Positions 38,691 through 47,586 of a DNA stretch of 64,000 nucleotides are shown piece after piece. Under the pieces are notes generated by a model. That model was not told where the DNA came from. It did not search any database and worked only from the letters and a program-made list of their open reading frames with translations. The stretch's first letter is position 1. Each line of letters begins with the position of its first letter. Source of the stretch: Bacteroidota bacterium (GTDB taxonomy: Bacteria; Bacteroidota; Bacteroidia; NS11-12g; UBA9320); the NCBI GenBank assembly GCA_016124755.1, contig WGNA01000030.1, positions 1 to 64,000 on the forward strand, in the 5' to 3' direction. The translations under genes and the position numbers were made by a program.

Positions 38691-39638
38691 ATGAATAACA
38701 GGATTACCGAACTATTCAACATTAAATATCCCATCGTTCAGGCCGGCATGATCTGGTGCAGCGGTTGGCGTTTGGCAAGTGCTGCAAGCAACAACGGAAT
38801 ACTCGGACTCATCGGTGCAGGAAGTATGTACCCGGATGTGCTGAGAGAACATATTCAAAAAACCAAAGCTGCGACTGAAAATCCGTTTGGTGTTAATGTT
38901 CCCCTTTTGTATCCCGAGATAAATAAAATCATCGACATCATTATTGAAGAAGGCGTTAAGATCGTATTTACTTCCGCCGGAAATCCTTCTACGTGGACAT
39001 CCACTTTAAAAGCAGCGGGAATTACGGTTGTGCATGTAATTGCCAACGAAAAATTTGCGCTTAAAGCTGCTGATTCCGGAGTAGATGCAATTGTTGCGGA
39101 AGGCTTCGAAGCCGGCGGACACAACGGTAAAGAAGAAACCACAACCATGGTTTTAATTCCCGGCATTGTCGATAAAGTTAGTATTCCGGTAATTGCTGCC
39201 GGAGGTATTGCAAACGGACGAAGCATGGCTGCCGCAATGGCTTTGGGTGCAGACGGAGTTCAGATAGGAAGTCGATTCGCCTTAAGTCGGGAATCATCAG
39301 CGCATGAACATTTTAAAGACGCGATTATTTCTGCAAGAGAAGGAAGCACAAAGCTGATGATGAAGGATATCGTTCCGGTTCGGTTGCTGGAAAATCCATT
39401 CGCAAACCGAATGATCGAAATGGAAACTGCGTGTGCATCGAAAGACGAACGCAAAGAATTTTTAGGTCGGGCCCGGGCAAAAAAAGGAATGTTCGAAGGA
39501 GATCTTGAAAACGGAGAATTAGAAATTGGTCAGGTGAGTGGTTACATGAATGAAGTGCTTCCGGTCTCCGAAATCGTTTCGCAAATTCGTGAAGAGTACA
39601 ATCTCACAATACAAAAACTCTCAAAACAAAGCATCTGA
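38691..39638 (+). CDS. Nitronate monooxygenase-family flavoenzyme
   Basis: An FMN-dependent TIM-barrel enzyme of the NMO/FabK-like group. 'MNNRITELFNIKYPIVQAGMIWCSG' is the typical beginning, 'VIANEKFALKAADSGVDAIVAEGFEAGGHNG' holds the catalytic H and the phosphate loop, and 'VIAAGGIANGRSMAAAMALGADGVQIGSRF' the FMN phosphate site. 315 residues. Members oxidise alkyl nitronates, while some close relatives are enoyl-ACP reductases (FabK); sequence alone does not separate them here. ATG 38691 is preferred over a frame opening at 38574 that would overlap the divergent oxidase gene. Confidence 0.85.
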   Translation: MNNRITELFNIKYPIVQAGMIWCSGWRLASAASNNGILGLIGAGSMYPDVLREHIQKTKAATENPFGVNVPLLYPEINKIIDIIIEEGVKIVFTSAGNPSTWTSTLKAAGITVVHVIANEKFALKAADSGVDAIVAEGFEAGGHNGKEETTTMVLIPGIVDKVSIPVIAAGGIANGRSMAAAMALGADGVQIGSRFALSRESSAHEHFKDAIISAREGSTKLMMKDIVPVRLLENPFANRMIEMETACASKDERKEFLGRARAKKGMFEGDLENGELEIGQVSGYMNEVLPVSEIVSQIREEYNLTIQKLSKQSI

Positions 39639-39643
39639 AATTA

Positions 39644-40915
39644 TTGTTCAACGGTAGTTCAATAGAAACCGGTCAGGGTTTGGAATTCGAATTAATTACA
39701 CTTTCAAATGGAATTCGCGTTGCTTTTCGCGAATCGTTTCACACGCAAATTGCTCATGCCGGAATATTCATTAATGCCGGAAGCCGCGACGAATTTGAAA
39801 ATGAAGTCGGGATCGCTCACTTGCTGGAACACATGCTCTTTAAGGGCACGCACAAGCGTAACTCGCATCAGGTAATTAACAGACTGGAAGTTGTTGGCGG
39901 TGATTTGAATGCTTTCACAACCAAAGATAAAACGGTAGTTCACGCAAGTGTGGTGAAAGAACATTTTGAACGGGCGATTGAATTACTGGCTGATGTTACA
40001 TTCAATTCTTCATTTCCGGAAAAGGAATTAGCCAAAGAAAAAAAGGTGATTTACGAAGAGATCGACATGTATTTCGACTCACCGGATGAACAGATTTTTG
40101 ATGACTTTCAGGAGCACCTTTATAAAAATCATCCGCTCGGAAATAATATACTCGGTTCCCGCTCTTCCATAGAAAATCTGCACTCGGAAGATCTGCGAAA
40201 GTTTGTCCGTCATGCCTATTATGCCAATGAAATTATTGTTTCGGTTGTTGCGCCCATTTCATTAAAACGAGTAGAAAAAATCTGCCGGAAATATTTCGAA
40301 TCCATCGTTTTGCCAACCGGACAGATCAACCGGGTTGTACCTCAAATAAGTTCGACTTTCGATTTGTTGGTTGAGAAACAATTGAGTCAGGCACACGCTT
40401 TAATTGGTGGAAACGCATTTCCTTTAAATCACGACAAGAGACCGGTAACGATGTTGCTAACTAATTTGCTTGGCGGCCCCGGTATGAATTCTATTTTAAA
40501 TTTAGATCTGCGAGAAAAGCGGGCATATACCTATGGTGTCGATTGTTCGTATCAGGCACTGACGGACTCCGGATTTTTCACGATTTACTGGAGTACCGAG
40601 GATAAAAACATGAAGAAAAGCCGGAAGGTAATTCTTGGGTTAATGGACAAACTCGCAAACGACAAGTTGAGTGAAACGCAATTAAAAAAGTATAAAACCC
40701 AGTTTCAGGGACAACTTATTATGGCGGAAGAAAGCAACAGCAGTATGATGTTTGTGATTGGGCGTTCCCTTCTGGATCTGGGATATGTTGATTCGCTGAA
40801 CGACATTCTTTCAAGAGTTCAACAGATTACACCCGAAGAAATCCGCGATGTTGCTCAGGAATTATTCAAAGCTGAAAACCTTTCTTTTTTAACGTATCAG
40901 CCAACCGATAATTAG
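39644..40915 (+). CDS. M16-family zinc metallopeptidase (insulinase-type)
   Basis: A 423-residue single-copy M16 peptidase. The inverted zinc motif 'HLLEHMLFKGT' (H59, E62, H63) is complete and the third ligand glutamate is in 'KKVIYEEIDMY'. The C-terminal domain has the usual R/Y site ('LREKRAYTYGVDC'). No signal peptide, so probably cytoplasmic; related one-chain M16B proteins process peptides. No ATG exists near the N-terminus: TTG 39644 is the best start, 6 nt after the upstream stop, suggesting translational coupling. It meets bamA tail to tail with a 4-nt overlap of stops. Confidence 0.87.
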   Translation: MFNGSSIETGQGLEFELITLSNGIRVAFRESFHTQIAHAGIFINAGSRDEFENEVGIAHLLEHMLFKGTHKRNSHQVINRLEVVGGDLNAFTTKDKTVVHASVVKEHFERAIELLADVTFNSSFPEKELAKEKKVIYEEIDMYFDSPDEQIFDDFQEHLYKNHPLGNNILGSRSSIENLHSEDLRKFVRHAYYANEIIVSVVAPISLKRVEKICRKYFESIVLPTGQINRVVPQISSTFDLLVEKQLSQAHALIGGNAFPLNHDKRPVTMLLTNLLGGPGMNSILNLDLREKRAYTYGVDCSYQALTDSGFFTIYWSTEDKNMKKSRKVILGLMDKLANDKLSETQLKKYKTQFQGQLIMAEESNSSMMFVIGRSLLDLGYVDSLNDILSRVQQITPEEIRDVAQELFKAENLSFLTYQPTDN

Positions 40916-43440
40916 AAGGTTTGTCCGATTGAGAAAAGGAACTGAAATTTTTGTTGTCCTTGTGGTTTGTCGAGTCCCCAACCTCCGTCGAAACTCAGAA
41001 GTCCGAACATCGGCAGGTTCATTCTAACCCCGACACCTACTGCTCTTCTTGCATTAAACGGATCGAATTCGCGCACGTAATTCCAGGTATTTCCCGCCTC
41101 AAAATAGGTGTAACCATAAATGGTCGCACTCGGATTAAGAGACAACGGATAACGCATTTCAAGAGAGTACTTGGCATACACCGGATCTGCATCCTGACTG
41201 TCGTCTGAATCGGCAGAGATTTCACCCGAATCATATCCTTTTTGCGGAACGATTTCAGTTCCATAATATGCCCAGGCACCAAAACCGGAACCTCCAACAC
41301 GGAACTGTTCGAATGGCGAATACCCAAGTTTCTTATTGTAAAGACCGATAATACCGGTTTCAAAGTGCGGAACCAGAACCAGCTTCGGCAGGGTTTCCAT
41401 GTACCAGCTCACATTCATTTTCCACTTGTGATATTCGATCCACTTGAATTTATCCTGTGGCGACATCGTTGAATAATCTTTATTCCCGAACAATCCATTA
41501 GAGCCACCGCCGAAAAGGGAATAAGGAGGAGTCGCCTGAATAGAAAGTGCGAAGTCAGATCCGTCTGTCGGGTAAATCGGAGAAGAAGTTGAGGTTCGTG
41601 AAATCACAGTATTAAAAGCAACACTATTCGCAAAGCCATTGGTAAACCCAATTTGCCCGGCACCATACGATTGCCAGTTCTTGAGAAGATATCGCTGATA
41701 ACTCAATGAATTACTCCAAACGAAAAAGTCATCCGGCCATTTGAGTAGTTTACCGTAAGAAATGGACGCTCCTGTTGTTTGAAACTCCTGTCTGTTCGGG
41801 TCGCTTTTCGGACGATAATTGGTTTGAATGGAATGATAAACACTCAGCGTAAAAGAGTTTGGCTTCTTACCGCCTAACCAGGGTTCGGTGAAAGAGAAAT
41901 TATACGATTGATATCCGATACCGTTTGACTGAGCACGTAGCGTAAGTCTTTGTCCGTCTCCGGAAGGAATCGGATTCCAACCGCCTTTCTGGAACATTTT
42001 CTTAGAGGAGAAATTATTCAGACTCAGACCCACACTTCCCACAAAACCGAAACCGCCGCCAAATCCGCCGGATGCTTCAATCTGGTCTGATGGCTTTTCG
42101 GCCACCTGATACTCAATATCCACGGTTCCGTTTGCCGGGTTCGGAACCGGATTTACGTTGAGTTTTTCCGGATCAAAATATCCGAGTTGCGCCAATTCAC
42201 GGATCGACCGCTGAATATCTGTTCGGCTAAACTTCTGTCCGGGTTTCGTTCGGAGAGAACGAATAATTACATAATCACTGGTTTTATCGTTACCGGTAAC
42301 CGTAACGCTTGAAATAGTAGCCTGTTTTCCTTCGTATATCCGGATTTCAAGATCGATGCTGTCGTTTTCAACTTTCACTTCAACAGGTGTAATGTTGAAA
42401 AACAGATAACCATTATCCATGTACAAACTGGAAACATCAAGCCCGTTTGGATTCATGTAAAGCGCGCTTTCCAGTTTCCCCTGATTGAAGATGTCTCCTT
42501 TTTCTATTCCAAGAATGGTGTCGAGCTGGCCGGATCGATAAAGTGTATTGCCGGTCCACGAAATATTCCGGAAGAAATATTTACCTCCTTCCAAAATTTT
42601 CATGTGTACCTCAACCCGGTTCGGGCTGATCGCAATAATACTGTCGTAAGCAATTGTTGCATCGCGATAACCAATCGAACGGTAGTATTCCAGAATTTTA
42701 TCTTTCTCGGTCTTATACTCGGTTTCAACCAATTTAGATGAAGCAAAAATGTTGAGTTTCCCTTTCATCTGCTTCGGTTTAAAAAGCGACCGTACTTTTT
42801 TATCGGTAACATTGTCGTTTCCGGCAATCAGATATTCCTGAACCTTTACCCGCTGACCCCGTTTGATAAACAACCTGAGCATGGAAGCATTGAACATACT
42901 GGTGTCGGTTTCTTCCTTGATTTCAATTTTTGCGTTGTAATATCCTTTTTCGAAAAAGTAATCGAGTACTTCTCTCTTGGTTTTTGCGATAAGATTGTTG
43001 GTAACGATAACTCCTTTTCGAAGTGAAATTTCTTCCCGGATATTTTTCGTTTCTGTCTTGCTCAACCCTCTGATAGAATATTTCGAAAGCTTTGGCCTTT
43101 CCTGAACCTTAATTTTAAGGTAAATGGTATCACTCTGAATCGCACTCACAACGATTTCGATATTTGAAAAAATCCCCTGTTTCCAAAGTTTTTCGATGGC
43201 CCTGCTGATATCATCTCCGGGAACTTTTAAGGGTTTATTACGATCGAGATCACTCAGAATAGCAAGAATATTATTGTCGATCGAAACTCCGCCGACTACC
43301 TGAACACCTCCGAGAATAAAAGTTCTCGGATTGTCGTAGTCGATGGGAATTTCCTGATCCTGTGCCTGTAAATTACCCGATGATAATAATGCGAATGTTA
43401 CGGTTAAAAACAGCAGTTTAGCCGTTCGAAACCTGCTCAC
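40912..43440 (-). CDS. bamA: Outer membrane protein assembly factor BamA (Omp85)
   Basis: The core of the machine that inserts beta-barrels in the outer membrane. Signal peptide (SRFRTAKLLF... ending 'NLQAQ'), then periplasmic POTRA units to about residue 430 (e.g. 'GVQVVGG...', 'KLSKYSIRGLSKTE', 'YLIAGNDNVTDKKVRSLF', 'ISSVTVTGNDKTSDYVIIRSLRTKPGQKF'). The 16-strand barrel follows, with 'GGFGGGFGFVGSVGLSLNNF' and the lid-loop signature 'EQFRVGG', ending 'FLFSIGQTF' with the C-terminal aromatic residue. Position and order after uppS match the Bacteroidota arrangement. GTG 43440 is chosen as it makes the signal peptide correct; a TTG (43452) and a longer frame to 43527 are less likely. It overlaps uppS by 23 nt. 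Confidence 0.93.
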   Translation of the reverse strand: MSRFRTAKLLFLTVTFALLSSGNLQAQDQEIPIDYDNPRTFILGGVQVVGGVSIDNNILAILSDLDRNKPLKVPGDDISRAIEKLWKQGIFSNIEIVVSAIQSDTIYLKIKVQERPKLSKYSIRGLSKTETKNIREEISLRKGVIVTNNLIAKTKREVLDYFFEKGYYNAKIEIKEETDTSMFNASMLRLFIKRGQRVKVQEYLIAGNDNVTDKKVRSLFKPKQMKGKLNIFASSKLVETEYKTEKDKILEYYRSIGYRDATIAYDSIIAISPNRVEVHMKILEGGKYFFRNISWTGNTLYRSGQLDTILGIEKGDIFNQGKLESALYMNPNGLDVSSLYMDNGYLFFNITPVEVKVENDSIDLEIRIYEGKQATISSVTVTGNDKTSDYVIIRSLRTKPGQKFSRTDIQRSIRELAQLGYFDPEKLNVNPVPNPANGTVDIEYQVAEKPSDQIEASGGFGGGFGFVGSVGLSLNNFSSKKMFQKGGWNPIPSGDGQRLTLRAQSNGIGYQSYNFSFTEPWLGGKKPNSFTLSVYHSIQTNYRPKSDPNRQEFQTTGASISYGKLLKWPDDFFVWSNSLSYQRYLLKNWQSYGAGQIGFTNGFANSVAFNTVISRTSTSSPIYPTDGSDFALSIQATPPYSLFGGGSNGLFGNKDYSTMSPQDKFKWIEYHKWKMNVSWYMETLPKLVLVPHFETGIIGLYNKKLGYSPFEQFRVGGSGFGAWAYYGTEIVPQKGYDSGEISADSDDSQDADPVYAKYSLEMRYPLSLNPSATIYGYTYFEAGNTWNYVREFDPFNARRAVGVGVRMNLPMFGLLSFDGGWGLDKPQGQQKFQFLFSIGQTF

Positions 43441-44170
43441 TAGTTTTACCAAATCTTCTCTCTCTTTTTTGATATTCCCTAATGGCCTCGTAAAGATGTT
43501 CCCTCCGGAAATCAGGCCATAAAACATTGGTGAAGTAAAATTCGCTGTAGGCTAACTCCCACAAAAGGAAGTTACTGATCCGGTGTTCACCGCTCGTTCT
43601 GATCATCAGATCCGGATGCGGATATTTACCAGTAGTAAGTGTGTTAGAAATAATATGCTCGTCGATGTTTTCCGGATCGAGTTCTCCGGATTTAACGCGT
43701 CTGGCAATTGACTTAACGGCATTAACAATATCCCATTTTGAGCTGTAACTCAAAGCGAGTATTAAAGTCATTCGGTTATTCCCGGATGTAGTTTCTATCG
43801 CCTCTTCTAATTCTGCTCTGCAATCATCCGGTAGCTGGTCTCTGTCTCCAATGGTATCAAGCCTGATATTATTCTTCATCAGGGTTTTGGTTTCCTTTCG
43901 GATGGTTTTCACCAAAAGGGTCATCAGAGCATTCACTTCTAATTTGGGCCGGTTCCAGTTCTCGGTGGAAAATGCATAAAGGGTAAGATATTCAACCCCC
44001 AGCTCGGCACATCCTTCGGTTATTTCACGAACCGATTGAACACCATGCTGATGCCCGAATATTCTATATTTTCCTTGTTGTTTCGCCCACCTTCCATTGC
44101 CATCCATTATCACGGCTATATGGCGCGGGAGTAAATTAAGGTCAATGGTTTCTGGAATAGAATTGCTCAC
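43418..44170 (-). CDS. uppS: Isoprenyl transferase (undecaprenyl diphosphate synthase)
   Basis: Makes the C55 lipid carrier for peptidoglycan and polysaccharide synthesis by adding isopentenyl units in cis. 'IMDGNGRWA' (D23, N25, R27) is the first substrate loop, 'YAFSTENWNRP' the second, and 'DLMIRTSGEHRISNFLLWE' with 'YSEFYF' the C-terminal signature. 250 residues, normal. Its ATG overlaps the stop of the PorG-like gene by 4 nt, and its end overlaps bamA, so translation of the three is coupled. Confidence 0.95.
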   Translation of the reverse strand: MSNSIPETIDLNLLPRHIAVIMDGNGRWAKQQGKYRIFGHQHGVQSVREITEGCAELGVEYLTLYAFSTENWNRPKLEVNALMTLLVKTIRKETKTLMKNNIRLDTIGDRDQLPDDCRAELEEAIETTSGNNRMTLILALSYSSKWDIVNAVKSIARRVKSGELDPENIDEHIISNTLTTGKYPHPDLMIRTSGEHRISNFLLWELAYSEFYFTNVLWPDFRREHLYEAIREYQKRERRFGKTSEQVSNG

Positions 44171-45015
44171 TTGAAACGAAACTCTCTGTGATACTTGGGC
44201 CAGCAGGCAATCGGTGTTAAACGATAGCTGAACTGAAACATGGTAAAAAAGTAAAAGTCTTTCAAGGCAGGGTCTCCTCTTCGGTCGCCGGGCAAAGACA
44301 AAGGTTCTCCGACACCATCTACTTCGCGGCTTCTGTCTGAAAGCGATGCCGCAAGTGTTCCTCTGGTATTGGCTAATTCTTTTAAGTCGGGATAGTTTTT
44401 AGAAACATCATCAAGATAATCTGTAAATGTTTTTCTCCAACCGACTTCAAAACCTACAACCAGATTTTTAGTGATGTTGTATTTTATTCCTCCTCCAAAG
44501 GGAATGGCCATTTGAAGTACGCCATATTGATCTTTGTTACTTTGACCTTCGGTATACAACTTTCTCAAATCATACCATTGCCCCTGATAATATGCTTTAG
44601 GATTGTGGTGAAAAATTGCAATTCCCAACATCGCATAGGAAGAAAAATCTTTGCTGAGAATTCTTGAACCAAAGGGCAGAAAATTGAATTCAAATACAGA
44701 ACTGAATTCAAGAATGTTGTTTTTAAAACTGAGATTCCGGGATTGATAGTCGCTGAAATTCTTGTCGCTCCCGCTAATGGTTCCGTAACTAAGAGCATTC
44801 CGGAAAGACCAATAGGGAGTAAAATTGTATCGGGTGTGTAAGCCAAAAGCCGGCTTGGTTTCTCCGGGAACAATGTTGTAGGCTAAGTCCCCATGATAAT
44901 TACTCGCACCGATCATGATGCCGTGCTCCCAGTTTTGGGCATTCACATACCCAAATCCTGAAAACAGAATAACGAGTAAAAAATTCCTGAGCACTAACTT
45001 CATATTCGTATTCAT
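44167..45015 (-). CDS. porG: PorG/DUF6089-type outer membrane protein, copy adjacent to uppS
   Basis: An outer-membrane barrel protein; in Porphyromonas gingivalis the PorG protein sits directly before the isoprenyl transferase and BamA genes, the same order as here, and is a T9SS component associated with the PorK/N ring. The protein has a signal peptide ('FGYVNAQNWEHG'), the family start 'GIMIGASNYHGDLAYN', alternating barrel strands, and ends 'MFQFSYRLTPIACWPK'. Two ATGs are possible (45015, 45003); both follow the promoter-like element at 45052-45059, which rules out the longer frame to 45129. The T9SS role is inferred from synteny and family; two copies make it uncertain which one does this job. 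Confidence 0.72.
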   Translation of the reverse strand: MNTNMKLVLRNFLLVILFSGFGYVNAQNWEHGIMIGASNYHGDLAYNIVPGETKPAFGLHTRYNFTPYWSFRNALSYGTISGSDKNFSDYQSRNLSFKNNILEFSSVFEFNFLPFGSRILSKDFSSYAMLGIAIFHHNPKAYYQGQWYDLRKLYTEGQSNKDQYGVLQMAIPFGGGIKYNITKNLVVGFEVGWRKTFTDYLDDVSKNYPDLKELANTRGTLAASLSDRSREVDGVGEPLSLPGDRRGDPALKDFYFFTMFQFSYRLTPIACWPKYHREFRFK

Positions 45016-45051
45016 TACGAAACCCGGATGATATTGGTTACATCCAAAGCG

Positions 45052-45059
45052 CAAAATTA
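45052..45059 (-). promoter_or_regulatory. -7 promoter element of the porG-uppS-bamA operon
   Basis: TAATTTTG on the reverse strand fits TAnnTTTG, 36 nt before ATG 45015. A good -33 TTG was not found. Confidence 0.5.
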
Positions 45060-45198
45060 AACAAGATATTGCAGCTCTCCGGAATTGCTTATCCAAATGC
45101 AAGAAACGTAGTGGCAAAATGATAGACATATTTCATGGAACCGGATTCCAATGATTTGATTGTATGGCTGAATCGTTCTTTACAGAACAATTAAATTC

Positions 45199-46107
45199 TC
45201 AGAGAAATGCAGGGCATCTGTCGCCCGATCTCATAATTCGGTATGTGAGTGTAACTCCGAATATGGAATACAGGTCGCGTTTCGAATCATCACCGCGTTG
45301 AGTACCCGCGAGATTTTGTGTTTTAGATCGGTCAGACATAGCTGCACTGATCGGCCCGTACTGAGACTCTAAAAACACAGGTTCAACATACTTACCACTC
45401 ACATCATCGAGGTAATCTGTGAAAGTGATTCTGGTTGTATACTCAATGCCGAAAGTCCATTGCCGGCTGAGTTTAAATTTAAATCCGGCACCAACCGGTA
45501 TCGCGAAACTTGTCAGGGAATATCTTTTCAGGTCGTTGTATTCTGTGGTTTCCTGTCCTTCAGTTCCGATAGGCTGAAGTTCAACCCAGTCTCCATCTCT
45601 GCTTTGAAGATTGTCGTAGCTCTGCAGTGCCGTTGCCTGCCAGCTGCTCGGATCGTAGGTAAACTGTGCCATCGGATTGAATTTGAAAACCGCAATTCCG
45701 AGAATCAGGTGAGGAATAATACCTCTCTCCTGTTTGTACCGGAAGGTATTTAGATTTATGTCGAATCCGGCATGAATATCCCAAATGTCTGATTTGAAAT
45801 GAAGATTTCTCGCGGCTCTCACTTCGTCTTCTCCGTACCAGTTATCGTCACCGGAAATAGATCCGTAATTAACTCCGAGCCGGAAAGAAAATCTTTGAAC
45901 CGGGTTGTATCGAATCAGAATTCCTCCATTGGCGTGTGTTCCTCTGGACTCGAAAAACTTAGGAACCAAATCCCCTTTGTAATTGCTTCCGCCAAACATC
46001 AGCCCGAACTCGAGAGAGCTTTCTCTCTTCCAGCCTTGTGCCTGCGAATCCGGCATGAGCGCGATTAAACAAACAACCGGAAGTACCTTTTTTATAACTG
46101 ATAACAT
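45199..46107 (-). CDS. PorG/DUF6089-type outer membrane protein, second copy
   Basis: A tandem paralogue of the next gene: signal peptide ('CLIALMPDSQAQ'), then 'EFGLMFGGSNYKGDLVPKF', which mirrors 'GIMIGASNYHGDLAYN', and shared segments 'RYNPVQRFSFRLGVNYGSISGDD', 'VGAGFKFKLSRQWTFGIEYTTRITFTDYLDDVSGKY' and 'TLTYRI'. ATG 46107 is chosen because a complete promoter lies just upstream (46131-46161), inside the longer possible frame. It has its own promoter and a gap of 183 nt to the next copy. It could be a T9SS PorG, a diverged spare copy, or another barrel with the same fold. Confidence 0.78.
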   Translation of the reverse strand: MLSVIKKVLPVVCLIALMPDSQAQGWKRESSLEFGLMFGGSNYKGDLVPKFFESRGTHANGGILIRYNPVQRFSFRLGVNYGSISGDDNWYGEDEVRAARNLHFKSDIWDIHAGFDINLNTFRYKQERGIIPHLILGIAVFKFNPMAQFTYDPSSWQATALQSYDNLQSRDGDWVELQPIGTEGQETTEYNDLKRYSLTSFAIPVGAGFKFKLSRQWTFGIEYTTRITFTDYLDDVSGKYVEPVFLESQYGPISAAMSDRSKTQNLAGTQRGDDSKRDLYSIFGVTLTYRIMRSGDRCPAFL

Positions 46108-46130
46108 TCTACCTCGTTTTGGCAAGTTGA

Positions 46131-46161
46131 CAAACCTAAGTTTTTTGAACATAAAAGACAA
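46131..46161 (-). promoter_or_regulatory. Bacteroidota-type promoter of the second PorG-like gene
   Basis: On the reverse strand: TTG (46159-46161), a 20-nt spacer, TAGGTTTG (46131-46138). Full match to the consensus. ATG 46107 follows 23 nt downstream. Confidence 0.75.
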
Positions 46162-46216
46162 GCGTGAAACCTCAATAGGCAACGGCTTCCTCAAATCAGT
46201 TATTGCAACGTGCTTT

Positions 46217-46696
46217 TTACTTGAAATCGACCAGCTCAATTTCGAAGACTAAAACGCTGTTTGCAGGAATTCCGGAAGTTGCCTGCGAGCCGTATCCCAA
46301 TGCCGAAGGTACAACCAACGTAGCTTTACCACCTTTTTTCATCATCGGAATTCCTTCTTTCCAACCTTCAATTAAACCCTGAAGATTAAAAGTTGCCGGC
46401 TTTGTTTTGGTTTCATCGAATACGTGACCGTTGAGAAGTGACCCTTTATAATTTACCGTAACATCAGAATTGCCTGCCGGGTGTCCTCCTTCTCCTTCTT
46501 TGGTTTCGATATAATGTAAACCCGAATCGGTCTTTACCGAATTCAGTTTGTTTTCTGTGAGCCATGCATCAATTGCTTCCTGATCTTTTTTCATCTGATC
46601 AGCAGCAATTTGCTCCGAATCATCTTTACAACCCTGCACTAATAACGATACCGAAAAGATCAGCATCATCAGATATTTTATTCTTTTGGAATTCAT
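46217..46696 (-). CDS. FKBP-type peptidyl-prolyl isomerase, lipoprotein
   Basis: A 159-residue isomerase that helps fold exported proteins. A lipoprotein signal peptide (lipobox 'LVQGC') is followed by a short helical linker and one FKBP domain: 'VTVNYKGSLLNGHVFDET', 'GLIEGWKEGIPMMKKGGKATLVVPSALGYGSQ' and 'IPANSVLVFEIELVDFK'. The GldI lipoprotein of gliding Bacteroidota is of this type, but GldI identity cannot be claimed. ATG 46696 is 1 nt after the nadK stop, so the two genes form an operon; a TTG at 46714 would lie inside nadK. Confidence 0.88.
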   Translation of the reverse strand: MNSKRIKYLMMLIFSVSLLVQGCKDDSEQIAADQMKKDQEAIDAWLTENKLNSVKTDSGLHYIETKEGEGGHPAGNSDVTVNYKGSLLNGHVFDETKTKPATFNLQGLIEGWKEGIPMMKKGGKATLVVPSALGYGSQATSGIPANSVLVFEIELVDFK

Positions 46697-46697
46697 T

Positions 46698-47564
46698 TCA
46701 ATTTCTGTTGTCAAGTCCCCACATAAGTTTTTTTCGAATGGTATCCATATAGCTTTCGTCTTGTAATCGCACCATACAAAAACGGAAGTCTGCCTTTTTT
46801 ACCGCGAGCTGTGTTCCTTTTTGAATTGTTACCGAACGGCTGTCGAGAGTCGCCAAAAATGAATTATCTCGGCCTTCAATTTCGAAAGAAAGTACACTGT
46901 CGTCTGAAACTACAGCAGGTCTCACATTTAGATTGTGTGGTGCAATTGGAGTAATCACAAAGCTTCCGGAACCCGGAAACAAAAGGGGCCCGCCGCAACT
47001 CAAAGAGTAACCACTCGAACCGGTTGGCGTGGAACAGATCAATCCGTCCGACCAATACGAATTTAGAAAGACTCCGTTCATATAAGAGTGAACGGTGATC
47101 ATGCTTGACGAATCTTTTTTGTGAATTACAAAATCATTTAGAGCATAAGGAAAGTCGTCGAATACCTGTCGATCTGACTCAAGCTTTATCACCGATCTTT
47201 GGTCAATAAAATAGGTCTTATTCTCTAATTCGTTAATCGTGTTTTCAATATCCTCCTGTTGGCTGCTGGCTAAAAAACCAAACCGACCCATGTTGATACC
47301 CAGAACCGGAATGCGGTTATTTCTGACAATTGTAAGCGTATCGAGCATCGTTCCGTCTCCACCAAGACTCAGCAGATAATCGAGACTTTCCGGATGTAAA
47401 TCATGACTGTCGAATGCGTTTTTACCCAATTCCGGATGTTCCTCCAATACGGGTTTGTACACCAGTGACTCAATGTTCCTCGAGTTGAGCAGATTTACCA
47501 GCTTCTGCGCAAAAGCAAGTTGTTCGGTATTCTGAAAACTCCGGGTGTAAATGCCAATCTTCAA
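46698..47564 (-). CDS. nadK: NAD kinase
   Basis: Phosphorylates NAD to NADP in the cytoplasm. The 'LSLGGDGTML' motif (D70) is the catalytic loop, 'GINMGRFGFLA' follows, then 'ALNDFVIHK' and 'SDGLICSTPTGSSGYSLSCGGPLLFP', the NAD-binding signature, and 'ITPIAPHNLNVRPAV'. 288 residues, normal. It sits between the Omp85-like gene (22 nt) and the FKBP gene (1 nt), a known neighbourhood in flavobacteria. Confidence 0.94.
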   Translation of the reverse strand: MKIGIYTRSFQNTEQLAFAQKLVNLLNSRNIESLVYKPVLEEHPELGKNAFDSHDLHPESLDYLLSLGGDGTMLDTLTIVRNNRIPVLGINMGRFGFLASSQQEDIENTINELENKTYFIDQRSVIKLESDRQVFDDFPYALNDFVIHKKDSSSMITVHSYMNGVFLNSYWSDGLICSTPTGSSGYSLSCGGPLLFPGSGSFVITPIAPHNLNVRPAVVSDDSVLSFEIEGRDNSFLATLDSRSVTIQKGTQLAVKKADFRFCMVRLQDESYMDTIRKKLMWGLDNRN

Positions 47565-47586
47565 ATTCGGATTTTGATTTATTAGT

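Noticed and set aside
45019-45129. N-terminal extension of the PorG-like protein next to uppS
   Set aside because: The extra codons cover a -7 promoter element and would bury the signal peptide inside the protein.
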